A DNA stretch of 64,000 bases from Metabacillus sediminilitoris (GCF_009720625.1 NZ_CP046266.1:691501-755500), one strand, 5' to 3'. Shown: positions 46,129 through 55,513, numbered from the stretch's first letter. The notes: generated from the sequence alone by a model not told the origin. Translations and numbers: made by a program.

Positions 46129-46641
46129 TTAACTTTGCTCATTTCGTTTATGCCACCCGTAGCGAGTCATGCCCCGAGGTTTATACACAGAAAGTATTGT
46201 GACAGCAAGCAACACCAGAAGACCGCCACCAGCATGGACAACGAGGGAGAGTCTCGCCTCTAGAAGATTGTCGCTTGTTAATGTAGTGTTTGAGGCTATA
46301 TCCGATATATAACTAATTGGCTTCAGTTGCAAAATCAAGACGATGGTTGCAAGGAGGGTTAGCAGGAATTTTACTAAAACCCAATAATGATGGAATAAGC
46401 CCCATTTAGTTCCAAGTGATTGAACAAGTCCGCTTAGCAATGAGACGAGACTTAACGGAACGATCACTAACCTGGCTGTTAGCTCCATCGAGAGATAGGC
46501 GGCACGCACAATGTGATTATCTTGGCTGTTCAAACCAGAAATAGAAAGAGCTAGGAATACAGCAACCGCACCGATCCAGCTAACAGTGGAAATGATATGT
46601 ACCAATAGTGCTAATTTGCGGATACTAGGTAACATGATCAT
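46129..46641 (-). CDS. Four-helix integral membrane protein, DUF2269-like
   Basis: A 170-residue protein with about four membrane helices and a His at HIISTVSWIG, resembling DUF2269-type membrane proteins (conserved PLSLVSLLSGLVQSLGTKWGLFHHYWVLVKF). Function is unknown. Its ATG overlaps the stop of the upstream small membrane protein by 4 bp, so the two are coupled. It belongs to the minus-strand genes of the metal stress island. Confidence 0.7.
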   Translation of the reverse strand: MIMLPSIRKLALLVHIISTVSWIGAVAVFLALSISGLNSQDNHIVRAAYLSMELTARLVIVPLSLVSLLSGLVQSLGTKWGLFHHYWVLVKFLLTLLATIVLILQLKPISYISDIASNTTLTSDNLLEARLSLVVHAGGGLLVLLAVTILSVYKPRGMTRYGWHKRNEQS

Positions 46642-46835
46642 GTTAGGTGTACCTTATGTTCTACTGTTGAAAAATAGTTACTAGACCCATAAGACGAAAA
46701 GTGACGACCAGGACCGTGATCACCACCGATGCCAGTGATTTTCATGATTACAAACAACAGAATTAAAACGATAGCAATGATAAAAAAGACTTTCACCCAG
46801 CGTGGTGTGTTAGGGGGCAATTCGCGATCAGACAT
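46638..46835 (-). CDS. Small single-helix membrane protein
   Basis: A 65-residue protein with one membrane helix (VFFIIAIVLILLFVIMKI) flanked by an N-terminal SDRELPPNTPRW and a His/Gly-rich tail (GGDHGPGRHFSSYGSS). The tail could bind metal. It is translationally coupled to the DUF2269-like protein downstream. GAGGAGGACAAG precedes its ATG. I do not recognise a function. Confidence 0.75.
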   Translation of the reverse strand: MSDRELPPNTPRWVKVFFIIAIVLILLFVIMKITGIGGDHGPGRHFSSYGSSNYFSTVEHKVHLT

Positions 46836-47024
46836 TTACTTGTCCTCCTCTTTCGTATAATGTACTAATACTTTTCTCATTTAGTTTCCTCATCGATATA
46901 TTCTCCTCTTAAATTCATATTCTCTTAGCTCGATTCTGTTTTATATAAAGAGAATCACACTTTTTTTCAAAACTTACACCTTACTTACTATAATCCAATG
47001 TTAGTTTAACGTACCCGTATTTTC

Positions 47025-47963
47025 TTATTTAATTTCCCCATCGGTCATTAAGGATTTCCAAGAGGTGCCGTTATCTATGGTTTGATATATGTCATTTTTA
47101 TAGGTAATTACTGTAATCTCGTCTCTATTTTTGGGGTTTGAAGCAATAAGCATAACTGGATTGTCTTGATTAATTTCAGATGGTATGGAAAGGTTAACCT
47201 CTTTTTGAGTCGCAAGATCTTTTTTGATAAGTGTAGAATCATTTTCATTTAAACTAAAATAATAGATTGAGTTTTCGTCGAATTGTAAAGTAGTAACTGG
47301 ATTAGAATTTGAAATTAACTTGAATTGGCTGCCAAAATCATCTGAAATAAATAAGCCATTATCAGTGGAGATTCCAATCATATTTGACTTTGTTGGATGG
47401 GTAGCGATGTTACCAATAGAGTTAAAAGAAACTCCTTTCATGTCACTTTTTATCCAATTCTCTCCTTCGTCATCTGTGTAATATAAGCCTGTTTCTAATT
47501 CTGTATTTTGCATTTCATTAATGACGTATATCGTATGGCTAGTGTACCCCGCAGCTAAATAGTGAAAATCTGTTTCACCGTAAAAAGCAAGTTTTTTAAA
47601 AGATCTTCCAGCATCTGAGCTTTTGATTAATCCAAGTGGGTTTTTTAAATTAGATCCTTGCTCAGGATGCCCACTTGAGTAAAACCCCTCATCAATAGCT
47701 TGGAATCCCATATAATCATGATTGTTTTCACTTGTTTTATACCATTTATTGTGTGAAAGTCGAACTAATCCATCATGAATGGCGAAATATAAATCATTAT
47801 TGTTTCCTGCGTACCCCATCCCGTGAATATGTTCTATTTTTATATCCTTTAATTCTTCAAAAGTTTCTGAATTTTGAGTTGAGTTTTTTGTCTCTACTTC
47901 ATTACATGCTGTTAGAAAAATACTTATAAAAAATAGAGAGATAATCCTTCTTTTAATCTTCAC
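47025..47963 (-). CDS. BNR/sialidase-like repeat lipoprotein, F510_1955 family
   Basis: A 312-residue lipoprotein (signal peptide with LTAC, Cys20) followed by beta-propeller-like blades: HIHGMGYAGNNNDLYFAIHDGL, SSDAGRSF, TDDEGENW and SDDFGSQF are Asp-box-like turns. It resembles the F510_1955 glycosylhydrolase-like family. It has no proven enzymatic role. ATG follows AGGTAAAAAG. It lies in the same orientation as and upstream of the small membrane pair, near the copper genes. Confidence 0.8.
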   Translation of the reverse strand: MKIKRRIISLFFISIFLTACNEVETKNSTQNSETFEELKDIKIEHIHGMGYAGNNNDLYFAIHDGLVRLSHNKWYKTSENNHDYMGFQAIDEGFYSSGHPEQGSNLKNPLGLIKSSDAGRSFKKLAFYGETDFHYLAAGYTSHTIYVINEMQNTELETGLYYTDDEGENWIKSDMKGVSFNSIGNIATHPTKSNMIGISTDNGLFISDDFGSQFKLISNSNPVTTLQFDENSIYYFSLNENDSTLIKKDLATQKEVNLSIPSEINQDNPVMLIASNPKNRDEITVITYKNDIYQTIDNGTSWKSLMTDGEIK

Positions 47964-48017
47964 CTTTTTACCTCCAAGATCTAGATCAGTGCTATTGCTA
48001 AATAACTTTCGGAGTCA

Positions 48018-48707
48018 TCAGTATGCCTCTGAACTCCATTTATACCCCACTCCCCAAACAGTTTTTAAATGTTTATCAACTGGAAATTCTGCATGACGTA
48101 GTTTTTCCCTGACGTTTCTTATATGAGAATCAATTGTTCTATCTTCTGTTTCGGCTCTTAGTCCCCACAAAGTTGTAAGGAGATGCTCCCGTGAGAAAAC
48201 CTTATTTGGGTAATTCAAAAATAACTCTAATAGGTCAAATTCTTTTGGGGTTAATGTAATTCCTTCATTACGAAATCTCAGTTCGAAGGTTGCTTTATTT
48301 AAAGTTAAACCTTTAAAAGTAATATGGCCTTCTTCATTTTTATGCCCACTAGTCCGACGAATCACTGCTTCGATTCTTGCTAACAATTCCTGTTCGTTAA
48401 AAGGTTTTGATAAATAATCGTCTGCTCCAGTTTTTAAGCCTCTGACGATATCTTGCTTTTCACTTCTAGCCGTTAACATAATGATAGGCACATTAGAAAA
48501 ATGTCTTATTTTTTCACAGGTTGTCCAACCATCCATTTCTGGCATCATGACATCAAGAATGACAATATCGGCATTTTCCTGCTCTAAAAACTTTATGCCA
48601 TCTTTACCTGAGACTTTCTTTATACACTTGTAACCATAAGGAGATATATATAAAGATAATAAATCAAGCATTCTTTGTTCATCATCAATTAGTAAAACGG
48701 TTTTCAT
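48018..48707 (-). CDS. OmpR/PhoB-family response regulator
   Basis: A 229-residue regulator with a receiver domain (phospho-acceptor in VILDVMMPEMDG, Lys in LSKPF) and a C-terminal winged helix (LTPKEFDLLELFLNYPNKVFSREHLL). ATG follows AAGGAGCAATAAA one base after the sensor kinase stop. The pair lies amid copper/metal resistance genes and probably controls them or the lipoprotein next to it. Confidence 0.94.
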   Translation of the reverse strand: MKTVLLIDDEQRMLDLLSLYISPYGYKCIKKVSGKDGIKFLEQENADIVILDVMMPEMDGWTTCEKIRHFSNVPIIMLTARSEKQDIVRGLKTGADDYLSKPFNEQELLARIEAVIRRTSGHKNEEGHITFKGLTLNKATFELRFRNEGITLTPKEFDLLELFLNYPNKVFSREHLLTTLWGLRAETEDRTIDSHIRNVREKLRHAEFPVDKHLKTVWGVGYKWSSEAY

Positions 48708-48708
48708 T

Positions 48709-50082
48709 TTATTGCTCCTTTAATATGATTTTAAAACATGCCCCTTTACTATCTATACTTTCAGCTGAAATTACACCATTATGAGCCTCCACTATTTCTT
48801 TGACAATAGCCAAGCCTAAACCAAAACCACCAGTTAGCCTTGATCGAGATTTATCAACACGGTATAAGCGGTCAAAGATATATGGTAAATCATCAGAAGG
48901 AATTCCCTTTCCTTGGTCTTTGATAAAAATGATTATGTTATTGTTTTCCTGTAATACTTCAATCGTAGTAATTGTATTCTCTTTAGAGTATTTTAGAGAA
49001 TTATCTAATAGGTTTAAAAAGACTTGTTCAAAGCGTATAGGATCAATTTCAACAAAAACATTCTTCTTACAATCTACCTGTAAATGAATTCCTTTACTTT
49101 TAAATGCAGGTAGTACCTTACCATATATAGATTGAATGAATAAACAAATATTTGTACGTTCTTTTGAAATAGAAAATTCATTTTGGTCCATCCTTGCAAG
49201 TTCAAATAATTCTTGTAATAAATCACTTACATGATCCGCTTCTTCATGAATGATGTTTAAGTAACTAATTCTTTCTGTTTCATCTAAAGTGTTTCTTCTT
49301 CCAATATCGGCATAACCTTTTATGTAGGTTAAAGGAGTGCGAAGTTCATGAGAAATACTTGCTAAAAATTCATTTCTTTCCTTTTTTAAATAATTCAAGT
49401 CATTAGCCAGTGTTTGAATTGATTTTGATAATTCACCAATTTCATCATTTGAAGTAACAGGAAGAGAAACAGAAAAATCACCTATACTTAGTTTACTAGT
49501 TGCTTCTTTCATCGAAACAAGGGGTCTTGTTAAAGCTCTAGATAAAAAGAAAATCGTTATCAGCGTAAAAAATAAGATCAATAACGCAGCAAGAAAGAAA
49601 TGATTATTCAATTGTGAAATAAAATGATGAATCTGATTTTTGCTTTTGAACATGTAAACATATCCTTGATTTTGTTTTCCTCCATCATAAGATGAAACCG
49701 TTGCAATGTATTTTTCATTTTTCAAGTTTGATTGTAATATCAGTCCGTTTCTTGGTATATCATAAGTCGCTTTACTTAATATTTTTTTCATATCATCATC
49801 GATTGCTTTAGATGATTCTAATACATCACCGTCTGTATTTGTAATGACGACTTCTGTATCTGTTTGGGATTCCATTAATCCAATGTGATGAAGAGTAGCA
49901 TTATCAGATGACATTTCTAGAACATCACGATGGCTATTTCCTCTTGCCCTTAATGAAGATAGTTCTTCGTTGACAAGAGAGTGTATGACATTACGATGTA
50001 AATAAACCATTGAACAAGTTTCAATGATGAAAATGCAAATAAAGAACCATAAGCCTAATTTAATTGAGATTTTCATATTCAT
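48709..50082 (-). CDS. Membrane sensor histidine kinase
   Basis: A 457-residue kinase: membrane helix at 6-26, an extracellular sensor region (about 27-158), a second helix (about 160-180), HAMP, HisKA with the phospho-His in SISHELRTPLTYIKG, and a HATPase domain (DNSLKYSK, DQGKGIP, GGFGLGLAIV). It forms an operon with the response regulator. The stimulus cannot be told from the sensor region; context suggests metal or envelope stress. Confidence 0.94.
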   Translation of the reverse strand: MNMKISIKLGLWFFICIFIIETCSMVYLHRNVIHSLVNEELSSLRARGNSHRDVLEMSSDNATLHHIGLMESQTDTEVVITNTDGDVLESSKAIDDDMKKILSKATYDIPRNGLILQSNLKNEKYIATVSSYDGGKQNQGYVYMFKSKNQIHHFISQLNNHFFLAALLILFFTLITIFFLSRALTRPLVSMKEATSKLSIGDFSVSLPVTSNDEIGELSKSIQTLANDLNYLKKERNEFLASISHELRTPLTYIKGYADIGRRNTLDETERISYLNIIHEEADHVSDLLQELFELARMDQNEFSISKERTNICLFIQSIYGKVLPAFKSKGIHLQVDCKKNVFVEIDPIRFEQVFLNLLDNSLKYSKENTITTIEVLQENNNIIIFIKDQGKGIPSDDLPYIFDRLYRVDKSRSRLTGGFGLGLAIVKEIVEAHNGVISAESIDSKGACFKIILKEQ

Positions 50083-50270
50083 TCACCTTTACAAGTATAG
50101 GGATATTTTAATGCGAAAATGTTGAGAAAGTATGCAGATTGAATGATATTACTTTATTGTTTCTCATTAGCAGTAACATCATATCATTCAATACAAATGC
50201 TAATTGCTTGAAAATGCATATTTTCTTCACACTTTTTAATTATTCTATTCAAATAAACATTAATCCTGAG

Positions 50271-50576
50271 GTGATTGAACTGAATAAGCTGAAATTAACC
50301 AAAACTGGACAGGTATATATTCCAAATTGGATAAGAAGTGAAATAAATCTTAAACCTAGCGATATAATAAATATTTTTTTAGAGGATAAAAAAATTGTAA
50401 TAACAAATAAGGAAGGATATGATTACGAAAGTCAATGTGTGTTTAGCCAAAACGGAACTGTTCATATACCAAGAGAGATCAGAAGATTATGTCATATCAA
50501 CTCAGAAGCTGTATTTAGTGTGACCATAAATAAAGAGGAACAGAAATTTAATTTAATTCCAGATGGTAAAGGTTAG
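50271..50576 (+). CDS. Protein with two SpoVT/AbrB-type DNA-binding domains
   Basis: The frame contains two AbrB-like swapped-hairpin units: NKLKLTKTGQVYIPNWIRSE and a second, CVFSQNGTVHIPREIRRL. Each would form half of a DNA-binding fold, so a single chain could act as a pseudodimer. Start is uncertain: the GTG at 50271 has a weak ribosome site, while CTG at 50280 follows GAGGTGATTGAA at normal distance and would give MNKLKLTKTG, the classic AbrB beginning. An earlier ATG adds about 44 residues that look non-coding. Confidence 0.65.
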   Translation: MIELNKLKLTKTGQVYIPNWIRSEINLKPSDIINIFLEDKKIVITNKEGYDYESQCVFSQNGTVHIPREIRRLCHINSEAVFSVTINKEEQKFNLIPDGKG

Positions 50577-50675
50577 AGTATTAACTTAAAAGGGTACACA
50601 CGCACATTAATATATTGGAAACTAATGTACGAGTATTATCATGTTATTGAACGAATAAAAGTTTCAATTATAATG

Positions 50676-50703
50676 AAAAAAGCATCAAAATGATGCTTTT
50701 TTT
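50676..50703. terminator. Bidirectional terminator between the AbrB-like gene and chrA
   Basis: AAAAAAGCATCA pairs with TGATGCTTTTTTT around a short A-rich loop. Confidence 0.85.
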
Positions 50704-50714
50704 GATTTCGAGTA

Positions 50715-51920
50715 TTAGATTAATGTAATCAACGATCCGCCAACCGCTCCAGTTATGACGATAATCCATGGGGGTAACTTCCAATAGACTAGCATACTGA
50801 ATAGTACCGCAGCTAAAGCGAAGTCAATTGGAGTGAGAATACTGCTAGTCCAGATAGGGTCGTAAAAAGCAGAAATAAGGATTCCAACAACGGCTGCATT
50901 TACGCCCATTAATGCTCCTCTTATTTTAGGATTACGACGTAATACATCCCAAAAAGGTAATGTGCCTAAAATAAGCAGAAACGCAGGTAAGAAAATTGCA
51001 ATGGTCGCTAATAAACCACCTTGCCATCCATTCATAACTGTACCTAGATAGGCAGCAAATGTAAACAGTGGACCTGGAACAGCTTGTGTTGCTCCATAAC
51101 CAGCCAAGAATGCTTCTTCACTAAGCCATCCTGTTGGTACAAATTCACGTTCTAATAAAGGCAAAACGACATGACCACCACCAAAGACTAATGAACCCGA
51201 TCGATAAAAGCTATCAAACATAGCAATCCAATTTAAAGAAGATACTTCACTTAAAATTGGCAGAAGAATAAGTAATCCGAAAAATAATGTTAAGCAAAAA
51301 ATGGCAGTACCTTTTGAAATTGGAAATTCGATTCTTGAATCATCACGATCTGTGTTTTTTCTATATAAATAAAATCCAGCTAATCCAGCAATAAGTATGA
51401 CTCCTACTTGTGTAAATGCAGTTTGCCATAAAAGTGTACTTACTAATGCAAATAAAGCAAGTGCCTTCCTTTTTAAATCTGGAGTAAGCTTTTGCGCCAT
51501 TCCTAAGATGGCGTGTGCGACAACAGCAACTGCAACGATTTTTAATCCATGTATCCAACCAGCATCTGCTACATTTAATCCCTGAAGAATGTAAGCAAAG
51601 ATGATTAGTGCTAAGACAGAGGGAAGCGTAAACCCAATAAAGGAAATAATCCCTCCCAAAACTCCAGCACGCATAACGCCAATCCCAATCCCTACTTGAC
51701 TACTGGCTGGTCCAGGTAGAAATTGACAAAGTGCAACTAGATCTGCATAGCTTTTTTCATCCATCCATTTCCTTCTGCGGATATATTCTTCATGAAAGTA
51801 CCCTAAGTGGGCGATTGGTCCACCAAAGGATGTTAATCCGAGCCTCGTTGAAACAATAAGAATTTCAAACAATGAACGAAATACATGATGCATATTAGCT
51901 TGTCTCATGAGTGAGTTCAC
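50715..51920 (-). CDS. chrA: Chromate transporter ChrA
   Basis: A 401-residue, roughly 10-12 helix protein made of two homologous CHR domains (first: TRLGLTSFGGPIAHLGYFHEEYIRRRKWMDE; second: SGSLVFGGGHVVLPLLEREFV). It is a long-chain ChrA that effluxes chromate by proton exchange. ATG with a weak upstream site; the next in-frame Met is 4 codons later. It is the last gene of the metal island on this strand and has its own terminator. Confidence 0.93.
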   Translation of the reverse strand: MNSLMRQANMHHVFRSLFEILIVSTRLGLTSFGGPIAHLGYFHEEYIRRRKWMDEKSYADLVALCQFLPGPASSQVGIGIGVMRAGVLGGIISFIGFTLPSVLALIIFAYILQGLNVADAGWIHGLKIVAVAVVAHAILGMAQKLTPDLKRKALALFALVSTLLWQTAFTQVGVILIAGLAGFYLYRKNTDRDDSRIEFPISKGTAIFCLTLFFGLLILLPILSEVSSLNWIAMFDSFYRSGSLVFGGGHVVLPLLEREFVPTGWLSEEAFLAGYGATQAVPGPLFTFAAYLGTVMNGWQGGLLATIAIFLPAFLLILGTLPFWDVLRRNPKIRGALMGVNAAVVGILISAFYDPIWTSSILTPIDFALAAVLFSMLVYWKLPPWIIVITGAVGGSLITLI

Positions 51921-52214
51921 CTTCTTTATTAGTCATTCATTTCTTTGAAACGTTCGATATTAATCATTTTATCATTCACTTTTCTTTTTTCTCGTCTAAA
52001 AGCTAATATTTACAAAAAATTTACATGTAACTTTCTGTGATTCAAAAACATGGACGTGATTACAACTACAAAGAGAGTTCAGTTCATAAGGATGCTAGTA
52101 TCGCGGATTCCATAATCGTGCTTAACATCCACGAATGGATTTTTGTTTTATCCCTTGATTCCAAAAAGAATTTCGCTGAAAATATAAGATGACTAAAGTC
52201 AATAGGGGTGAAAT

Positions 52215-52706
52215 ATGAAGGTTAAAATCTTGTTCATTAGTATACTATCAACATTTATAATATCTGCTTGTTCTGGACAATCAAAAGTTGTAGAAAATAT
52301 GGGCGAACATGCCAGTCATCAAGAACATACTAGCTATGATATTCAAGAGGAAACGAAAGGTATAAGCGAAATCCCTCATTTTCTAAAAGATAAACCTGAG
52401 GATATGCAAATTATTTACACTGCTGCAGCAAAAAATAAGGAGTTGCTTGAAAACATTCCATGCTACTGTGGTTGTGGAGAATCTGCAAATCATAAAAATA
52501 ATTATGATTGCTTTGTGTTTGAGAATAAGGTAAGTGGTGCTATCGTGTGGGATGATCATGGAACAAAATGTGGAGTTTGTTTAGAGATCGCTGCTCAATC
52601 CATTCTTGATTACCAAGAAGGAAAAAGCATAAAAGAGATTCGCTCGGAGATTGATGAAATGTACAAAGATGGTTATGCAAGACCTACACCAACACCAGAA
52701 GTATAA
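52215..52706 (+). CDS. PCYCGC-motif lipoprotein
   Basis: A 163-residue lipoprotein (ISAC lipobox, Cys19) with a short His-rich stretch (GEHASHQEHTSYD) and the hallmark IPCYCGCGES followed by DCFVFENK and KCGVCLE. The cysteines could form a metal or disulfide site in the extracytoplasmic region. The biological role is unknown. ATG follows ATAGGGGTGAAAT. It is a common accompaniment of metal resistance islands in Bacillus. Confidence 0.88.
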   Translation: MKVKILFISILSTFIISACSGQSKVVENMGEHASHQEHTSYDIQEETKGISEIPHFLKDKPEDMQIIYTAAAKNKELLENIPCYCGCGESANHKNNYDCFVFENKVSGAIVWDDHGTKCGVCLEIAAQSILDYQEGKSIKEIRSEIDEMYKDGYARPTPTPEV

Positions 52707-52720
52707 ATCGAATAACATTC

Positions 52721-52745
52721 AGCTGCCGCAAAAGGGCAGCTTTTT
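52721..52745 (+). terminator. Terminator after the PCYCGC lipoprotein
   Basis: AGCTGCC pairs with GGGCAGCT around GCAAAA, followed by TTTTT. Confidence 0.85.
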
Positions 52746-52820
52746 CATGTTCGCAAAAGTTACATATAAGAAAGAAACTTGATGCGAGGGAGATGATAGA
52801 TAGATAAACTACTAATTAAT

Positions 52821-53867
52821 CTATTTTGTATTTAATAATACTTGTTGCATCAAATACTCAGCATCCCTTCCAACACCTTGAAGGAGGGCTGATCCTGTTC
52901 TGTATTGCCAAGGCAGGCCTAAAAAAAATAATCCTCTTATTGATGTTACACCTCTTTGGTGAATAGGAACTCCCTTTTTATCAAATACACTTGGTGTATG
53001 AATCCAGCCATAATTTCCATTAAAGCCAGTTGACCAAATGATGTTTGCTGCTTCTATTTTACTATTGTCTTCAAAAACGATATGATCATTTACCACAGAT
53101 TTTGCCCTTAGTTTTAATGTGATTTTTCCATTCTTAAGTAAAGATTTTAATTCATATCCAAAAATAGGGTCAGGCATTTCCTTAAAAAATTCTCCGAATT
53201 TACTGTTTGTATGTACCTTTAATATTCCAAGTTTATCAAACCACCAAAATATGCTTTTATTACCTAAATCTTGAGGCAGGAATTTCAGTTTATGCCCAAC
53301 TGATAAATAGACATTTCTATCATTTGATAACTCAACAGCAATTTGTGAACCAGAATTTCCTCCTCCTACAACCAATGCAGGACCTTGTTTTAATTGTTTA
53401 GAATTTTTATAATTTGATGAATGCAGTTGGAGAACCTGATCGGAAAGTAAACGTGAGAAGTCTGGGATATAAGGATGTTGAAAAGGTCCTGTTGCAATAA
53501 CTACTTGCTTAGCCGTATAGTCCCCGCGATTCGTTGTTAGCAAAAAGTTAGTTGCTGTTTGTTCTAGTTTGGAAATAGATGTATTTAGGAGGATTGGTAG
53601 TGAGAATGTTTCTGCATATTTCGTTAAATAATCTGCCATTTCATCTTTGGTAGGATAGTGATTTGGCATACCGTCTAATTCCAAACCAGGCAATGAACTA
53701 TATGAAACTGGTGTAAATAATGTTAATGAATCATAACGGTTCTTCCAGGCCTCACCAATCGTAAGTCCTTTATCTAAAATAAGAAATGTTAACTTTGTTT
53801 GTTTCAGATAATAACCCATAGATAGTCCTGCCTGGCCTGAACCAACAATGATAACATCATAAATCAT
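52821..53867 (-). CDS. FAD-dependent flavin monooxygenase, CzcO/YcnL-type oxidoreductase
   Basis: A 348-residue flavoprotein with N-terminal FAD site VIIVGSGQAGLSMGYYL, a second NAD(P) site VVGGGNSGSQIAVEL, and ATGPFQHPYIPDF, an arrangement like CzcO and flavin monooxygenases. ATG at 53867; SD GGGAGAGATAAG. It is transcribed from the opposite strand to the PCYCGC gene and is monocistronic. Its substrate is unknown. The FMO fingerprint FxGxxxHxxx is not clearly present, so reductase function is an alternative. Confidence 0.85.
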   Translation of the reverse strand: MIYDVIIVGSGQAGLSMGYYLKQTKLTFLILDKGLTIGEAWKNRYDSLTLFTPVSYSSLPGLELDGMPNHYPTKDEMADYLTKYAETFSLPILLNTSISKLEQTATNFLLTTNRGDYTAKQVVIATGPFQHPYIPDFSRLLSDQVLQLHSSNYKNSKQLKQGPALVVGGGNSGSQIAVELSNDRNVYLSVGHKLKFLPQDLGNKSIFWWFDKLGILKVHTNSKFGEFFKEMPDPIFGYELKSLLKNGKITLKLRAKSVVNDHIVFEDNSKIEAANIIWSTGFNGNYGWIHTPSVFDKKGVPIHQRGVTSIRGLFFLGLPWQYRTGSALLQGVGRDAEYLMQQVLLNTK

Positions 53868-54072
53868 GACTTATCTCTCCCTATAATAAGTTCGTATTAA
53901 TTTCCAAATTATAGCATAAATCCGGATGTTATGAATAAATTAATTTTTTTATAAGAATTGAGAAATAAGAACTTGTAGAGAGGGTAAAATAGTCATGGAT
54001 TGAATGGTGGAAATTCTACTAACTTAAAAGAGAGGGTATAAATAAAAAGGAATAGTAGAAAAACATCTACTA

Positions 54073-54174
54073 ATGATGGTTAGTAAAAGAATATTATTTA
54101 GTTCAACTTTAATGACCGTAGTTTTAGGTGTTCTCGCTCTAATAATAGAGTCTATTACCAGTTCTATGCCGTAA
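54073..54174 (+). CDS. Possible 33-residue small membrane protein
   Basis: Reads MMVSKRILFSSTLMTVVLGV, then LALIIESITSSMP and a stop directly before a hairpin terminator. One membrane helix with a basic N-terminus. TTGAGA and TAAAAT-type promoter elements lie 100 bp upstream; no convincing ribosome site is seen. Plausible but weak. Confidence 0.35.
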   Translation: MMVSKRILFSSTLMTVVLGVLALIIESITSSMP

Positions 54175-54199
54175 AGGGAGTGATTTATGCACTCCCTTT
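54173..54199. terminator. Bidirectional terminator between the small ORF and the fluoride channel operon
   Basis: AAAGGGAGTG pairs perfectly with CACTCCCTTT around a 7-nt loop, and directly abuts the stop codons of flanking small ORFs on both strands. Confidence 0.85.
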
Positions 54200-54386
54200 A
54201 ATGCTTTCTACGGTCGTAAAATTGACTTCTTTGCAAGTCCAGTTTATATTTTCGATAACGTTTAACAGACAAATTTCGCATTGGACACTCGCCAATCTTA
54301 AAAAGGCATGTTTCACGACCAGCACCATTCAATTTAGAAATGGTGCTCAAGTGCTTTACACACTTACTTCTACAGTAAAACTGCAT
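54198..54386 (-). CDS. Cys-rich basic 62-residue protein translationally coupled to crcB
   Basis: ATG lies 2 bp after the stop of crcB and the frame ends at TAA directly before the terminator. The protein has two paired cysteine groups (FYCRSKC near the N-terminus and ETCLFKIGEC mid-protein) and a very basic C-terminal half (VKRYRKYKLDLQRSQFYDRRKH). The four cysteines could bind zinc or form disulfides, and the basic tail suggests nucleic acid binding. It has no ribosome site of its own, so expression depends on coupling. Family not recognised. Confidence 0.5.
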   Translation of the reverse strand: MQFYCRSKCVKHLSTISKLNGAGRETCLFKIGECPMRNLSVKRYRKYKLDLQRSQFYDRRKH

Positions 54387-54388
54387 CT

Positions 54389-54757
54389 TTAGGAAGGAAT
54401 GAAAAAGAAACCAATTGCAGCGGAAATAACCCCTAATCCAAATGATGATACGACATAAAGGATGGCTATTTTTATTTTATTTGAGTATATAAGCGTGATT
54501 GTCTCGTATCCAAATGTTGAAAAGGTTGTATATGCTCCACAAAATCCCACCCCGATAAAGTACCAAGCCCAATCAGATAGTTGATTTGAATGATGCAAAT
54601 TAGCAATTATGCCAAGTAAAAATGATCCTGAAATATTAATAAGCCATGTACCCATTGGAAATGGATACATTCTCTTTGTTCTGTTACTAATAAAACTGCC
54701 AAATAAAAATCTTAAAGCCGCACCTAAAGATCCACCTAGTCCTATTAACCAAATCAT
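54389..54757 (-). CDS. crcB: Fluoride channel subunit, CrcB/FluC family
   Basis: A 122-residue, four-helix protein with the FluC pore motif GVGFCGAYTTFSTFGYE and a conserved GGSLGAALRF start. It overlaps its partner by 4 bp and forms with it a dual-topology heterodimeric fluoride channel. Export lowers cytoplasmic fluoride. No fluoride riboswitch consensus was spotted upstream. Confidence 0.93.
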   Translation of the reverse strand: MIWLIGLGGSLGAALRFLFGSFISNRTKRMYPFPMGTWLINISGSFLLGIIANLHHSNQLSDWAWYFIGVGFCGAYTTFSTFGYETITLIYSNKIKIAILYVVSSFGLGVISAAIGFFFIPS

Positions 54758-55140
54758 ACAGTATCACCTCTTTTTCGATTTAAAAGAGCTACTTTACTGC
54801 CTAAGAAGGTTAATAGTAGACCAAGTATCATTGTTGAGAGCACATAAACCAGTGCAGTAACATAAAGTCCCTTTAGGAACAATTGAATGGTCTCTACTGA
54901 AAATGTTGAGAATGTTGTAAAGGAACCGATAAATCCTGTTCCAAAAATAAAGGTATATGCTGGGTTTATTGTTTTTCTGTGATTAACAAATGTTAAAAAC
55001 CACCCTAGAATAAAACAACCGATAAGATTAACAGAAAGTGTTGCTAACGGAAATCCATTTTCAGTGTATAGCCATTCTCCAACAGAATATCTGCAAATAG
55101 TACCTAAAAACCCACCAATTATCACGAATAATAAAGACAT
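54754..55140 (-). CDS. crcB: Fluoride channel subunit, CrcB/FluC family (partner)
   Basis: A 128-residue CrcB paralogue with GGFLGTICRYSVGEWL, FGTGFIGSFTTFSTFSVET and four helices. Two tandem crcB genes of opposite topology are common in Bacillus. It heads the two-gene cassette. No consensus fluoride riboswitch (GG.GATGG...CTGATRA..CCTAC) is visible between it and ynfA. Confidence 0.93.
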   Translation of the reverse strand: MSLLFVIIGGFLGTICRYSVGEWLYTENGFPLATLSVNLIGCFILGWFLTFVNHRKTINPAYTFIFGTGFIGSFTTFSTFSVETIQLFLKGLYVTALVYVLSTMILGLLLTFLGSKVALLNRKRGDTV

Positions 55141-55177
55141 AGGAAATCACCAATCTAAACGTTTATATTAAATAAGT

Positions 55178-55513
55178 TCAATTTCTCGGAGCCCAAAGCA
55201 TAATGGATACACCAATTAAACAAATAAAGGCACCTATCCAATCATATGTATCGGGCACTTTTTTATCGATTCCCCAGCCCCAAAGGACAGACAAAATAAT
55301 AAAAACACCGCCATAAGCAGCGTACACTCTGCCGAAAGAAGGGAATAATTGAAACGTAGCGATCACCCCATATAGAGCTAAAGCTATGCCACCACCTATT
55401 CCAAAATAGTATGGCTTTCCTTCACGTAACCATAACCAGATAAGATAACCTCCGCCAATTTCAGTTATTCCAGCTAGAAGAAATAATGCAATGATAGTAA
55501 ACACTTTTAACAC
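55178..55513 (-). CDS. YnfA/UPF0060-family membrane protein
   Basis: A 111-residue, four-helix small multidrug-resistance-like protein ([41 protein letters not shown]) of the YnfA (UPF0060) family. Some relatives contribute to drug export. It is upstream of the crcB genes with a 37-bp gap and may share their transcript. No clear ribosome site but start ATG is conserved in the family. Confidence 0.88.
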   Translation of the reverse strand: MLKVFTIIALFLLAGITEIGGGYLIWLWLREGKPYYFGIGGGIALALYGVIATFQLFPSFGRVYAAYGGVFIILSVLWGWGIDKKVPDTYDWIGAFICLIGVSIMLWAPRN

